Counted from the first letter of the stretch, positions 39,335-48,259 are shown. The stretch: 49,981 bases of DNA from Hymenobacter rubripertinctus (GCF_003583925.1 NZ_QYCN01000030.1:1-49981), one strand, 5' to 3'. The notes: generated by a model not told the origin, from the letters alone. Numbers and translations: made by a program.

Positions 39335-39454
39335 CGTCATGCTGAGCGAAGGCGCAGCCGCAGTCGAAGCATCTCTACCGCTTCGTTGCAGTCAACATGA
39401 TTACTACTGCGGTAGAGATGCTTCGACTGCGGCTGCGCCTTCGCTCAGCATGAC
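39335..39454. repeat. Family A intergenic palindrome, copy 3
   Basis: Left arm 39335-39381 (CGTCATGCTGAGCGAAGGCG to CATCTCTACCGC), right arm 39409-39454 (GCGGTAGAGATGCTTCGACT to GCTCAGCATGAC). Arms are nearly identical to copies 1 and 2; the 27-base centre is different. It is just downstream of the bioB stop. Confidence 0.9.
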
Positions 39455-39487
39455 ACTGTTCTTTTATACTGTGCTACCAGGCCGCGT

Positions 39488-40498
39488 TTACGCCTCTACC
39501 GGCGCCTTGCCGCGGCCCATGAGGACGGCACCTTCGGGCACGTCTTTGAACGATTTGCGGGGCGTGAGGCCGAGCAAAGCGAACATCTGCTGGTCGGCGT
39601 CGAAGTCGGGGTTGGGGGTGGTCAGCAGCTTCTCGCCCGAGAAGATGGAGTTGGCACCGGCCAAAAAGCAGAGGGCCTGCTCCGTTACGGGCATTTCCTG
39701 GCGGCCGGCCGAGAGGCGGACCATGGTGTGGGGCATCAGGATGCGGGCCGTGGCAATCATGCGCAGCATCTCCCACACACTCACGCGGGGCTGCTCGGCC
39801 AGGGGCGTGCCTTCTACGGGCACCAGCGCATTCACGGGCACGCTTTCGGGGTGGGCAGCCAGCGTGGCCAGCGTGTGCAGCATGGCAATGCGGTCCTCGT
39901 CGGTTTCGCCCAGGCCGATGATGCCGCCCGAACACACCGAGATGCCGGCCTTACGCACGTGCTCCAGCGTGTTCAGCCGGTCGTCGTAGGTGCGGGTTGT
40001 AATGATGTCGTCGTACTTTTCGCGGCTGGTGTCGAGGTTGTGGTTGTAGGCGTAGAGGCCGGCCGCTTTCAGGCGCTCGGCCTGGTACTCGTTCAGCATC
40101 CCGAGGGTGCAGCACACTTCCAGACCCAGGCCGTTCACCTGCTCCACCATGCCCAGCACGCGGTCAAAGTCCTTGTTGTCGCGGATTTCGCGCCAGGCGG
40201 CACCCATGCAGAAGCGGGTGGAGCCAGCGTCGCGGGCACGCTGGGCCGAGGCCAGCACTTCGGCGTCGGGCAGCAGCTTGTGGGCCTGCACCCCCGTGTG
40301 GTAGCGGGCGGCCTGGGGGCAGTAGGCGCAGTCTTCGGGGCAGCCGCCGGTTTTCACGCTCAGCAGCGTGCACACCTGTACTTCGCCGGTGGCCTGGGTT
40401 TCGGCGTGGATGGCAGCGGCTTTGGTCACCAGCTCCAGCACGGGCTGGTGGTAGATGGCGGATACTTCAGCGAGGGTCCAGTCGGTACGGAGATTCAT
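39488..40498 (-). CDS. bioB: Biotin synthase (radical SAM)
   Basis: 336 residues. It inserts sulfur into dethiobiotin. Seen: LLSVKTGGCPEDCAYCPQAA, which carries the radical-SAM C-x3-C-x2-C cluster ligands; GAAWREIRDNKDFDRVLGMV; the [2Fe-2S] ligand Cys residues in VCCTLGML and in SVCSGGIIGLGETDEDR; AYNHNLDTSREKYD; and the ligand Arg region MVRLSAGRQEM near 265. Length as in E. coli BioB (346). ATG 40498. It is upstream of the other bio genes on the same strand but separated by a hypothetical gene and two large palindromes, so it is probably its own transcript. Confidence 0.96.
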   Translation of the reverse strand: MNLRTDWTLAEVSAIYHQPVLELVTKAAAIHAETQATGEVQVCTLLSVKTGGCPEDCAYCPQAARYHTGVQAHKLLPDAEVLASAQRARDAGSTRFCMGAAWREIRDNKDFDRVLGMVEQVNGLGLEVCCTLGMLNEYQAERLKAAGLYAYNHNLDTSREKYDDIITTRTYDDRLNTLEHVRKAGISVCSGGIIGLGETDEDRIAMLHTLATLAAHPESVPVNALVPVEGTPLAEQPRVSVWEMLRMIATARILMPHTMVRLSAGRQEMPVTEQALCFLAGANSIFSGEKLLTTPNPDFDADQQMFALLGLTPRKSFKDVPEGAVLMGRGKAPVEA

Positions 40499-40518
40499 AG
40501 ATTTTTGAGCTGTTAGCT

Positions 40519-40590
40519 GTTAGCTGATGGCTGCTAGCTTTTGGGGTGGGCTTTAGAACGGCAGTTAATAGCGAACAGCCATCAGCTAAC
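40519..40590. repeat. Inverted repeat with GTTAGCT tandem arms upstream of bioB
   Basis: Perfect 15-bp arms GTTAGCTGATGGCTG (40519-40533) and 40576-40590. The left arm is preceded by repeats of AGCTGTT (40508-40522). It lies between the bioB ATG and the YiaA-like gene, in the bioB leader, and could be a regulatory site or another slippage repeat. Confidence 0.7.
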
Positions 40591-40696
40591 GGCCAAAGTA
40601 GGGGCAAAACGAAGCGGCTCGCCGGAGCCGAAGCTGCCGACGAGCCGCAAGATACAGGAGAAGCGGATTTCTCGGCTGCCTCCAGTTAGATGCTCG

Positions 40697-41122
40697 TTAA
40701 TTATAGGCCGAAGTCGGGGCTTCCGGGGCCATTACTTTGCCTTGGCTGTCGCGGGTGTTCTTTTGCACCGCAATGGCAGCAAACAGGCTCAGCAGAAACG
40801 ACATGGCATAAAATCCCTTCTCGCTAAGCGTGAGCGTAGCATTCCAGAGGCCCACCGCGAGCAAGGCAATGGAGAGAATGGTGGAAAACCAGCTCAACCC
40901 GTAGTAAATGTTCGTGACCGGAATGCCATCGAGCTGGTCGCGCACCGACTTCTGGAGGGAAATGGCCGAGAACAGGCCGTACATCAGGATAGTGAAGTAG
41001 TAGCCTTTCTCGTTGAGCAGCATCTGGGCATTCCAGAGGCCGATCATGAAGGCGGCCATGCCCGCGAGCAGGGCGAACCAGGAAGCGGCAACGAAGGCAT
41101 TGGAGGTTTTAGGCGTGGTCAT
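40697..41122 (-). CDS. YiaA-like four-helix inner-membrane protein
   Basis: 141 residues, four transmembrane helices in two similar halves: FVAASWFALLAGMAAFMIGL with LWNAQMLLNEKGYYFTILMY, and LSWFSTILSIALLAVGLWNA with TLTLSEKGFYAMSFLLSL. The G-L-W-N-A-x-[ML]-x-L-x-E-K-G-[FY]-Y motif appears twice, once per half, and is diagnostic of the YiaA/YiaB family (YiaA is the tandem version, 145 residues in E. coli). The half ends L-Q-K-S-V-R-D and V-Q-K-N-T-R-D are also equivalent. Function unknown. Monocistronic. Confidence 0.88.
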   Translation of the reverse strand: MTTPKTSNAFVAASWFALLAGMAAFMIGLWNAQMLLNEKGYYFTILMYGLFSAISLQKSVRDQLDGIPVTNIYYGLSWFSTILSIALLAVGLWNATLTLSEKGFYAMSFLLSLFAAIAVQKNTRDSQGKVMAPEAPTSAYN

Positions 41123-41292
41123 GGCAGTACGAATGAGGTGCGAAAAATTAAGGCCGGCGGCAACCCATCCGACATCCCAAACATACCCGGTTGCTTTGCC
41201 TGAACGGCGCGAAGATTTCCAGGAATCAGACTTGAAAAAAGCTTCCTGATGAAGGAATGGCGATCTGCTGGTTTGAATGTTGTAAGGGATAA

Positions 41293-41360
41293 ACGCCTGT
41301 AAAAGGCGTAATAGCCGCTTGCTAGCGGCTGCTGATGTTTTATCAGTTTTCTGAAAACTG
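41293..41360. other. Three successive small hairpins, possible structured RNA
   Basis: Hairpins ACGCCT-GTAAA-AGGCGT (41293-41309), AGCCGCT-TGCT-AGCGGCT (41313-41330) and CAGTTTT-CTG-AAAACTG (41344-41360). No ORF covers them; they lie in the 395-base gap between the YiaA-like gene and the T9SS protein gene. It could be RNA structure or chance. Nothing else recognised in 41123-41397. Confidence 0.3.
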
Positions 41361-41397
41361 TCTTTCGTTAGACTTTGTAAAATCAGATAGTGTACAA

Positions 41398-41435
41398 AAA
41401 AGTCCTGCTAATCCGCACAGACCAACGGGACTTTT
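41398..41435 (-). terminator. Terminator of the T9SS cargo gene
   Basis: AAAAGTCC (41398-41405) pairs with GGACTTTT (41428-41435). On the minus strand the stem is followed by TTTTTTG. It is about 80 bases after the stop at 41518. Confidence 0.65.
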
Positions 41436-41517
41436 GCTTGAGGCCAGCCGGCTGCGTACCCTTAAGCGGTCCGCCTGACGCGCTGGCCCCGGGCCTGATA
41501 CTACCAGACCCCCAAGG

Positions 41518-43230
41518 TTACTGGTGGTAGACCTTGGCGACTGTTTTTTGAGTTTTGGTTTGTACCGTCAGCACATAGAGACCCGGCGCGAGATTATACA
41601 CGGCGGGCAGGCTGATGTTGGTGGTGCCGGACTCGAGTAGCACGGGTTGGCTAAGCAGCACGCGGCCCATGGCATCGTGCACGGTAAATGTGGCGGACTC
41701 AGCAACGGGAGACGCTACGCGCATCGTAAGCTGGTCGTTGAAGGGGTTGGGGAAGGCTTGCAGCATGAGGTCCGGCTGGCGGGCTATGCGCAGGGGCGCT
41801 ACCGAAGAAATAGCCTCCGTGCCATCCAGGTCTACCTGCCGCAGTCGGTAGTAGAGTTGGCTGGTGCCGTAGCGCGCTACCACAGCATCCGTGTACTGGT
41901 ACTCGTGCCGGGTCGAGGAATTCCCCTGGGCCGTAATGCGGGCCAACGACTGAAACTGCTTTCCATCGGTACTCACTTCCAGAGCGAAGTGACGGCTATT
42001 GATTTCGGAAGCCGTAGCCCAGCGCATCAGGGCATCATTGCCCTTCGCTTCCGCCGTAAAACTAAGTAGTTGCACCGGCAGGGGATTGGCCACGTTGCTC
42101 ACCGTCCAGCGCGAGAATGAACCGGTGCTTACCGTAATGGTATGCGCGGTAGCATTGGCCACGGGGCCGACTCTGCCCCAGGGGTCGGCGCTGGTTTCTT
42201 GCTTCCACACCTGTGCCTTCGTCAGATCCAGCAGATTGTCGTTGTCGGTGGTCCAGGTGAAGGTAACGGCTACTGGGGCGCCGGGCTGGTTCTGGGGCGT
42301 TATTTCCCAAATCTGATCAATACCTTTCAGTAAGCCATCTTTGGGGTTGGCCGCATAGCTGACGCCGGCCGCTTGCAGGCCGGCGGTGCGCTTCACCGTT
42401 ACGTTGCCCAGCTGGCTAGTGGCATTAATGGTAACGCCGTTGCCGAAAGTCGTCAGCCCAGATACATTGCTAGCCTGTGCTATCAGATTGCCTTTCACGT
42501 AATGGCCGGCGCCTTCCCCAACAACTGTGGCCCCCGCCGGAATGGTAATGGCCGACGAGGCTGAGGTTTGCAGCATCCCCCGGGTGAGGGAGAGCCGGGA
42601 GGTGATGCTCAGGTTGGTCCCGATACTGGCCACGCCCGATGGCTTATCGATGGTCAGCAATGCCAGGGAGCTATTTCCGATGGACAGCGTCTGATTGCCC
42701 GTGCCATTGAGGATGAGGCCGCCGCTGCCCAGGTTCAGATTGGTCTGAGGACAGTTTATGTTGCCGGAAACGGTAAGCGTAGCAACCGACGAGGGGCCCC
42801 CGTTATTAATAGTCAGGTCACCGTTAACAGTCAGGTTGCTACCGGCATTGAAGTTAAGCGACGTGTTGCTTATGGTCAAAGACCCGCAGGTAATCGTGCC
42901 GCCGTATACGTATGGCGTGGGGGGATAATAGTAAACAGGCACCCAGGTATCATAGTAGCAAGTCCGGTAGAACGGCCACGAGCCACAGCTGTAGGAACTG
43001 GTTCGCCAGTATCCACGGTCCTGAGTAGACTGCGGATAAATCGTGACGGCAGTACCACTGGTCGGGACCGAGCCGTAGCTCCAGTTGCCGGAGTTATTCC
43101 AGTCCGATGATTGGTTGCCCGTCCAGTTGTTCTGGGCCTGGGTGTTGGGGGCGTAGGCCAGCAGCAAAAACGCCAGGGCTGCCAGGGAAAGCAGGCGGCG
43201 GAAAGCAGGGTGCGGTAGCGGTGCAATCAT
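41518..43230 (-). CDS. T9SS-secreted protein with type A sorting domain
   Basis: 570 residues. ATG 43230 gives a signal peptide (LLSLAALAFLLLAYAPNTQA). Residues about 35-70 match the Bacteroidota W-T-G-x-x-S-x-D-W-x-x-x-G-N-W-S motif (NNWTGNQSSDWNNSGNWSYG). A Tyr/Pro-rich insert follows (YRTCYYDTWVPVYYYPPTPY). Then comes a beta-solenoid-like region (GSLTISNTSLNFNAGSNLTV) to about 390, and an Ig-like part (VQLLSFTAEAKGNDALMRWA). The C-terminal about 75 residues are the type A sorting signal: LQAFPNPFNDQLTMRV, VHDAMGRVLLSQPV, LAPGLYVLTVQT, K-V-Y-H-Q end. It is exported across the outer membrane and anchored or released. Adhesive or structural role is inferred. The frame opens at 43335, but a promoter box at 43382 leaves room for either. 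Confidence 0.9.
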   Translation of the reverse strand: MIAPLPHPAFRRLLSLAALAFLLLAYAPNTQAQNNWTGNQSSDWNNSGNWSYGSVPTSGTAVTIYPQSTQDRGYWRTSSYSCGSWPFYRTCYYDTWVPVYYYPPTPYVYGGTITCGSLTISNTSLNFNAGSNLTVNGDLTINNGGPSSVATLTVSGNINCPQTNLNLGSGGLILNGTGNQTLSIGNSSLALLTIDKPSGVASIGTNLSITSRLSLTRGMLQTSASSAITIPAGATVVGEGAGHYVKGNLIAQASNVSGLTTFGNGVTINATSQLGNVTVKRTAGLQAAGVSYAANPKDGLLKGIDQIWEITPQNQPGAPVAVTFTWTTDNDNLLDLTKAQVWKQETSADPWGRVGPVANATAHTITVSTGSFSRWTVSNVANPLPVQLLSFTAEAKGNDALMRWATASEINSRHFALEVSTDGKQFQSLARITAQGNSSTRHEYQYTDAVVARYGTSQLYYRLRQVDLDGTEAISSVAPLRIARQPDLMLQAFPNPFNDQLTMRVASPVAESATFTVHDAMGRVLLSQPVLLESGTTNISLPAVYNLAPGLYVLTVQTKTQKTVAKVYHQ

Positions 43231-43381
43231 CGGCAATGGAGGTGTGGTAGGGAGAAAGAACAAAAGCATTGGGCTACACTGCCTGGCGCATGAAACGCGA
43301 GGTATGGAAGCCACCCGAATCCTGAAAAGAGTCAACCCAACGCAATAGGCTTGCGGAGAGGGGATAGGATTCCAGAATGGC

Positions 43382-43415
43382 CAAAGGTAATGCAGAAACT
43401 ACTATATATAGCGAA
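43382..43415 (-). promoter_or_regulatory. Promoter of the T9SS cargo gene
   Basis: On the minus strand TTCG (43412-43415), a 22-base spacer containing TATATATAGTAG, and TACCTTTG (43382-43389), an exact -7 box. The leader to ATG 43230 is about 145 bases. The remainder of 43231-43595 holds no convincing gene. Confidence 0.6.
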
Positions 43416-43595
43416 GCTCCGAAAGCGAATAGCAAAAAAGGCGCACTTAACATCAAGGATGTGCAAAACCTTTTGCCGGGCCAATCAGTACGCAGCCGGC
43501 CGCAACCTGCTTGGCAGGCTACGCCTACCGCCGAAGATTCAGCCCTGACTCTGAGCCATAGCAAACGGGCCGCTTAGGACAGCCGCCCCGGGTTG

Positions 43596-44933
43596 CTAGC
43601 GGGGGTTGGTAACCGGCGTAAACAGCACGCGCAGGGCTAACTGGCCCACCTGCCGGCCCTGGTCCTGGCCCTGGGTTATGGCATCGCGGAAATGGATGCC
43701 GCCATAGAGCCGGGAGATGGCAGCTTCAGCCGCCGCCTGCCGAAAGGAACTAAACCGGCGGTCGGGCAGGCCAAAGGCTCGCTCCGAAGTGTCGGTATAG
43801 GCATAGGTGGGGCCAAAGTAATGGGTCAGCACCTCGGCGGCAGCCGTCGAGATAACGGAGTGGCCGCTGAGGTATTCGGGGAAGGGGGGCGTCTGGAGAA
43901 TGGGCTGCCAGGTTGGGTCCAGGTAGCGCCGGATGGCCGTTTCGGGGCGGATGCGGTTGCTGCGGTACTTTTCGTCCCAGCAGCACATGAAGGCGTCGGT
44001 CAGCACAACAGCCAGCACGGTATGAACTTGCAGGGTGTGGGCAAATGGGGCCTTGCGCTGCCGGCAGGCGATGCTCGCAATGGCCATCCAGTGGGCACCG
44101 GGCGACATTTTTTTCAATCCTATGCGCAGGTGGCCGTTTTCGCGCAGGGCGAAGGGGTTACAGTCCCAGAAGGCGGCCGTGGCCCGCTGCGCGGGCGTGA
44201 GCGTACAGCTGGTCTGGTACACCTCCCGCATGAGCGCCGCAAAGCCGGAGCCGGGCCGCGAATCGAACGCAACCGGGGCAGGGGGCCGGAACTGAGCGGC
44301 GGAATCCAGCACGAAAGGACGGACGCGGTTGAAATAGGGCTCCACGGCCCCAAAAAACGCCGGGGGAGTCGGGCTCCAGTACCCGGGGCCGGCGGTGGGG
44401 GTGTAGCGCGGGTAGTTGCTGATGCGGTTGTAGCCGTCCTGCCGGGCGTAGGCGAGAATGGCAGTAGCCACCAGCTGCCCGCGCGCCCGTGCCTGGGCCA
44501 CAACCGCCGCCGGAATGCCCGCGTTGCGGCAGCTGTCGGTGAGGGCGGCCGCGGCAGCGGCCAGCCCAGACCCGGATGGCTGGAGCTGGCCGGCCGTGTG
44601 CAGCATGGCGAACAAGGCAGCCAGCTGCGGGGCCTGGCACTGGCCGGCCGGGCGCGGAATGCGCGGGTAGTCGCGCAGGCGTCCGTGCAGGGGCATTAGG
44701 CTGGAATCGGACTGGGCCAGGGTTTCGTAGCCCGCCAGCATAGAATAGGCGAAAAAGCGCGCGGCCAGCGGTGGGTTGGTGATATCCTGCCGCATGAGCT
44801 GCTGCATACGGTCTACTACCCAGCCAATGCGGGCCGCCGGCATAGCGTACGACACTTGCCGGGGTGCGCGCCGGCAGGCCGGACCCACTCCCAGGCAGGT
44901 CAGGAGCAGCAAAAGGAGGGTAACTGGCCTCAC
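43596..44933 (-). CDS. Vanadium haloperoxidase / PAP2-type lipoprotein
   Basis: 445 residues. Signal peptide with lipobox at LGVGPACRRAPR (Cys about 20). The PAP2/vanadium-haloperoxidase active site is present in order: K-x6-R-P as KYRSNRIRPETAIRR (about 325); the second motif as PFPEYLSGHSVISTAAAEVL, with Leu for the usual Pro of PSGH (about 360); and S-R-x5-H as ISRLYGGIHFRDAI (about 405). These residues bind vanadate or phosphate. The long N-terminal helical region is typical of the bacterial vanadium-dependent haloperoxidase group. Activity (halide oxidation or phosphatase) cannot be told from sequence. The ATG overlaps the stop of the FG-GAP gene (ATGA), so the two are translationally coupled. 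Confidence 0.88.
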   Translation of the reverse strand: MRPVTLLLLLLTCLGVGPACRRAPRQVSYAMPAARIGWVVDRMQQLMRQDITNPPLAARFFAYSMLAGYETLAQSDSSLMPLHGRLRDYPRIPRPAGQCQAPQLAALFAMLHTAGQLQPSGSGLAAAAAALTDSCRNAGIPAAVVAQARARGQLVATAILAYARQDGYNRISNYPRYTPTAGPGYWSPTPPAFFGAVEPYFNRVRPFVLDSAAQFRPPAPVAFDSRPGSGFAALMREVYQTSCTLTPAQRATAAFWDCNPFALRENGHLRIGLKKMSPGAHWMAIASIACRQRKAPFAHTLQVHTVLAVVLTDAFMCCWDEKYRSNRIRPETAIRRYLDPTWQPILQTPPFPEYLSGHSVISTAAAEVLTHYFGPTYAYTDTSERAFGLPDRRFSSFRQAAAEAAISRLYGGIHFRDAITQGQDQGRQVGQLALRVLFTPVTNPR

Positions 44934-47900
44934 TTCGAACGCACCCGATATGCTTGCACCGCCGCGCCGCTGCGCCCTACGAGCAAGGTGTTGTTTAGCA
45001 GCGCGAAGCTACGAACGTCGCCGCGAATGCTCAGCCCGGAAGCCCGTTGGGGCAGGTAGCGGAAGCCGCCCTTGCCGTCGCCGGTGAGCAGGCAGCCGAA
45101 CCCAGCATCCTGGTTGCCGAAACGGATGCGGTGGTGCGAGACATTGCCCCCCAGCAACAGATCAGGGTGTCCGTCGTGGTTGTAATCCAGCGACTGCACG
45201 GCAAAAACAGACGTAAACTGGGCCTGCATGGGCAACGCTACCGCACGGTACCGGCCGCCGGGGGTGCTGAGGTAGCACTGGGTGCGCAGGCTGTTAGCCC
45301 GCAGGCGGGAAGCTCCCTGCAACTCGGCGGCGGTGAATATGTCGGTCAGGGTGGCGCTGGCAAAGCGGGCGTAGGTAGGAAAGCGCGGGCGCATGAGGCT
45401 GATCTGGTCCAGCAGCTCATCCCGCGTGAGGTAGGGGTAGCTGCGCCCCTGGTTGTAGAGGCACAGAATGGGGTCCACGGCACCGTTATCATCGAAGTCC
45501 TTATACACCAGCTCCGCCGGTTCGGCTTCGCTGGCTTTGCACTGGGTGTTCAGGCCCATGTTGCCGGCCACGATATCTGCCTGCCCATCGTGGTTCAGGT
45601 CGGTCAGCAGCAGGGTGTTCCACCACCCGGTGTGCCGGGCGGGCAGGTAGTGGGTAGTCTGGTCGCGGAGCCCCCGGCCGCGCTGGTTGATCCAGATCTG
45701 GACCGGCAGCCATTCGCCGGCCGTCACGAGGTCGGGGTAACTGTCGCCATTCAGATCGGCCCAGGCCGCCGCCGACACCATCCCAAGCCGTTGCAGGGCC
45801 GGGGCCAGTTGTGCCGTGTGGTCGGTAAAGCGGCCGTGACCGTCGTTGAGCAGCACGTAGCTGCGCGGTGGCTCAGGGTAGCGCCCGGGAATCACCCGCC
45901 CCCCCACAAACAGGTCAGGGTAACTGTCGCCGTTGATGTCGGCCACCGCCACGGTACCGGTGCTGGTGCGCATGGGCGGCAGCACGGCGGGGCTGCGGCT
46001 GAAGCGGCCGTGCCCGTCGTTCAGGTACAGGCGGTCCTGGAGGCGGGCATCATCGGGCAGAAACGTGTCGTAGCCGCCGCTGCCCACGTACAGGTCCAGG
46101 TCGCCGTCGTGGTCGGCGTCGAAGAAAGCGGCGGCGGCATCTTCGCTGCCCGCATCGGCCAGCAGCGCGGCCTGGGGCAAGGCCCGGAAACCACCCCCGG
46201 CCTGCTGCACCAGCACGCGGCCCGCGAAGCCCTGGGCACCGCCAATGAACAGGTCCGGCAGCTGGTCGCCGTTTACGTCGGCCGAAATCAGGCAGGGGCC
46301 GCTGTAGGAAAGGCTGGCCGGCATCAGGGGCTGCCGCTTGAAGTCGTTGACGTCGTTTTCGGCGCAGATACCCGGTACGGGAGAGGCCATGGCGGTAAAT
46401 GCCGGGGGCCGGGGCTCCGGTATGGGCCGGGGGGGGCGGGCGGTGGCTTCGCGCAGGGTCAGCACGGTGTTGGCTTTTACGCCGGGCAGCAGCTGGCTCG
46501 CGCCGCCGGGCCACTGCACCCGCACCGAATCGATGCCCGATGCGGACCCGAGCCCGAAGTGGAGCACCGGCGAAACGCTGGACTGGAAGCCCCGGGTGAG
46601 TAGCTGCTCCACCAGTTGCTGCTGGCCTGGGCAGTACACCGTTACCTTGGCCCCTACTCCGTAGGGGTTGTGGCCGGCCCCCTGCAACTTCACGCTCAGG
46701 TAGCGGAAGGCTCCGGCCCCGCTGTGGCGGGCATTGTTGCGGTACACGAATGCCGGCCCGTTCAGGTTATTTACCACCAAATCTAGGTCACCGTCATTGT
46801 CCAGGTCGGCATAGGCGGCCCCGTTGCTGTTGGAAGAGCCCGTAATCCCCCAGGCAGCGTTGGCCTGCGTGAACGATACGCCATCCTGGTTGCGGAAAAT
46901 ATAGTTGGTGATCTTGCTGGAGGGTACGCGCCGGGCCATCTTATAAACTTCCGCCTCCGATATTATGCCGTGGCGCATATCGATGGAGTCGCCGATGTTT
47001 TTGACGAAATCCATGTTCGTGTAGTCGTGCAGGAAGCCGTTGGTCACGAACAGGTCCTTCAGGCCGTCGTTGTCGTAGTCGGCCAGCAGCGGAGCCCAGC
47101 TCCAGTCGGTGTTGGAGAGGCCGGCCAGCTGGCCAACCTCGGAAAAGGTGCCGTCGCCGTTGTTGAGCTGGAGCATGTTGCGCATAAACTGCCGGTTCAG
47201 CCCGGCCCGCACGCGCATGTCGTGCGTCTCAACGCTTTCATCGCCCATCAGTAGCTTCTGGCGTCGAAAATCGGCCGGCAGCATGTCCAGGGTCAGAATA
47301 TCCGGCAGCCCGTCGTTGTTGATGTCGGCAATGTCGTTGCCCATGGAATACAGGGACGTATGCCCGAGCTGCCGGGCAGCCTGGTCCTGGAAGGTGCGGT
47401 TCTGCTGGTTGAGGTACACGTAATCCGGTGCCTCAAAGTCATTGGAAACGTAGAGGTCGGCCCAGTTGTCCAGGTTAAGGTCGGAGGCCGTGGCGGCCAG
47501 GCCACGCGCCAGGGACGTATTGCGGATCCGACTCGTGGAATCCAGCGCAAAATAGTGGCGGCCCGCGTCCAGCTGATTGACGTACAGCTTCAGGCCGGCC
47601 GCCGCGTTGGGCGTGGTCAGGGTCCGGCGAATAAAGTCCTCGTCCAGGGTCGAGAACCAGCTGGTGTTGTAGTTGACCAGGAGCATGTCCAGGTCATGGT
47701 CGTTGTCGTAATCGAAGAAGACGGCCTGCATACTGGCAGCCGGGTCGGCGAGGCCGTAGGCGGCGGCTTCCTCCCGAAAACCGGGAATACCCCGGGCATC
47801 GTTGCCCTGGTTGATGAAGAGCTGATTGCGGCTGTTGCTGCCCGGGGCCACCGCCGACCGACAGGCATAAATGTCGAGCCGGCCGTCGCCGTTCACGTCG

Positions 47901-48259
47901 GCCAGCGTGATACCCGTTTTCCAGACTCCGGTGGCCGCCACGCCGGCCTGGTCGGTTACGTCCTCAAACGTGAGATGGCCGCGGTTGAGATACAGCTTGT
48001 TGGGACCTTGGTTCGACGAAAAATAGACGTCCTCCAGCCCGTCGTTGTTCACGTCGCCGATGGCAACGCCGCCGCCCATGTAGGCCGTGGCCTGCATGAA
48101 GCCGTTCGTTCGCTTATCCTCCCGCAGGTCGTTGCGAAACCCGATGTTGGTTTCGGTCGCTGGCAGCAGGGTGAAGAGGGAGTCGACGGGAACCGGCCGG
48201 CCGCAGGCTGCTGCCTGTAAACAGATGGCTGCCGTGCCGAGGCGAAGGAGTTTGCGCAT
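44930..48259 (-). CDS. Giant FG-GAP/VCBS and ASPIC/UnbV lipoprotein
   Basis: 1109 residues. Signal peptide ending in a lipobox-like LQAAACGRPV (Cys about 19). Many calcium-binding FG-GAP units with D-[VI]-N-x-D-G-x-x-D motifs occur (DVNNDGLEDVYFSS, DVNGDGRLDIYACR, DINNDGLPDILTLD, DYDNDGLKDLFVTN, DVNGDQLPDLFIGG, DINGDSYPDLFVGG, DLNHDGQADIVAGN, DYNHDGHPDLLLGG), forming one or two beta-propellers. An ASPIC/UnbV domain lies at about 535-605 (NPYGVGAKVTVYCPGQQQLV, VLHFGLGSASGIDSVRVQWP). Surface-exposed, Ca-stabilised; the ligand is unknown. It is coupled to the haloperoxidase-like gene downstream, an arrangement also seen elsewhere in Bacteroidota. rluF lies 65 bases upstream on the same strand. 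Confidence 0.9.
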   Translation of the reverse strand: MRKLLRLGTAAICLQAAACGRPVPVDSLFTLLPATETNIGFRNDLREDKRTNGFMQATAYMGGGVAIGDVNNDGLEDVYFSSNQGPNKLYLNRGHLTFEDVTDQAGVAATGVWKTGITLADVNGDGRLDIYACRSAVAPGSNSRNQLFINQGNDARGIPGFREEAAAYGLADPAASMQAVFFDYDNDHDLDMLLVNYNTSWFSTLDEDFIRRTLTTPNAAAGLKLYVNQLDAGRHYFALDSTSRIRNTSLARGLAATASDLNLDNWADLYVSNDFEAPDYVYLNQQNRTFQDQAARQLGHTSLYSMGNDIADINNDGLPDILTLDMLPADFRRQKLLMGDESVETHDMRVRAGLNRQFMRNMLQLNNGDGTFSEVGQLAGLSNTDWSWAPLLADYDNDGLKDLFVTNGFLHDYTNMDFVKNIGDSIDMRHGIISEAEVYKMARRVPSSKITNYIFRNQDGVSFTQANAAWGITGSSNSNGAAYADLDNDGDLDLVVNNLNGPAFVYRNNARHSGAGAFRYLSVKLQGAGHNPYGVGAKVTVYCPGQQQLVEQLLTRGFQSSVSPVLHFGLGSASGIDSVRVQWPGGASQLLPGVKANTVLTLREATARPPRPIPEPRPPAFTAMASPVPGICAENDVNDFKRQPLMPASLSYSGPCLISADVNGDQLPDLFIGGAQGFAGRVLVQQAGGGFRALPQAALLADAGSEDAAAAFFDADHDGDLDLYVGSGGYDTFLPDDARLQDRLYLNDGHGRFSRSPAVLPPMRTSTGTVAVADINGDSYPDLFVGGRVIPGRYPEPPRSYVLLNDGHGRFTDHTAQLAPALQRLGMVSAAAWADLNGDSYPDLVTAGEWLPVQIWINQRGRGLRDQTTHYLPARHTGWWNTLLLTDLNHDGQADIVAGNMGLNTQCKASEAEPAELVYKDFDDNGAVDPILCLYNQGRSYPYLTRDELLDQISLMRPRFPTYARFASATLTDIFTAAELQGASRLRANSLRTQCYLSTPGGRYRAVALPMQAQFTSVFAVQSLDYNHDGHPDLLLGGNVSHHRIRFGNQDAGFGCLLTGDGKGGFRYLPQRASGLSIRGDVRSFALLNNTLLVGRSGAAVQAYRVRSK

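Noticed and set aside
43274..43564. 96-codon minus-strand ORF upstream of the T9SS gene
   Set aside because: It overlaps the promoter and leader of that gene, and its translation has no recognisable features.
45047..46603. 518-codon plus-strand ORF opposite the FG-GAP protein
   Set aside because: Val/Gly/Gln-rich shadow of the repeated D-x-N-x-D-G codons.
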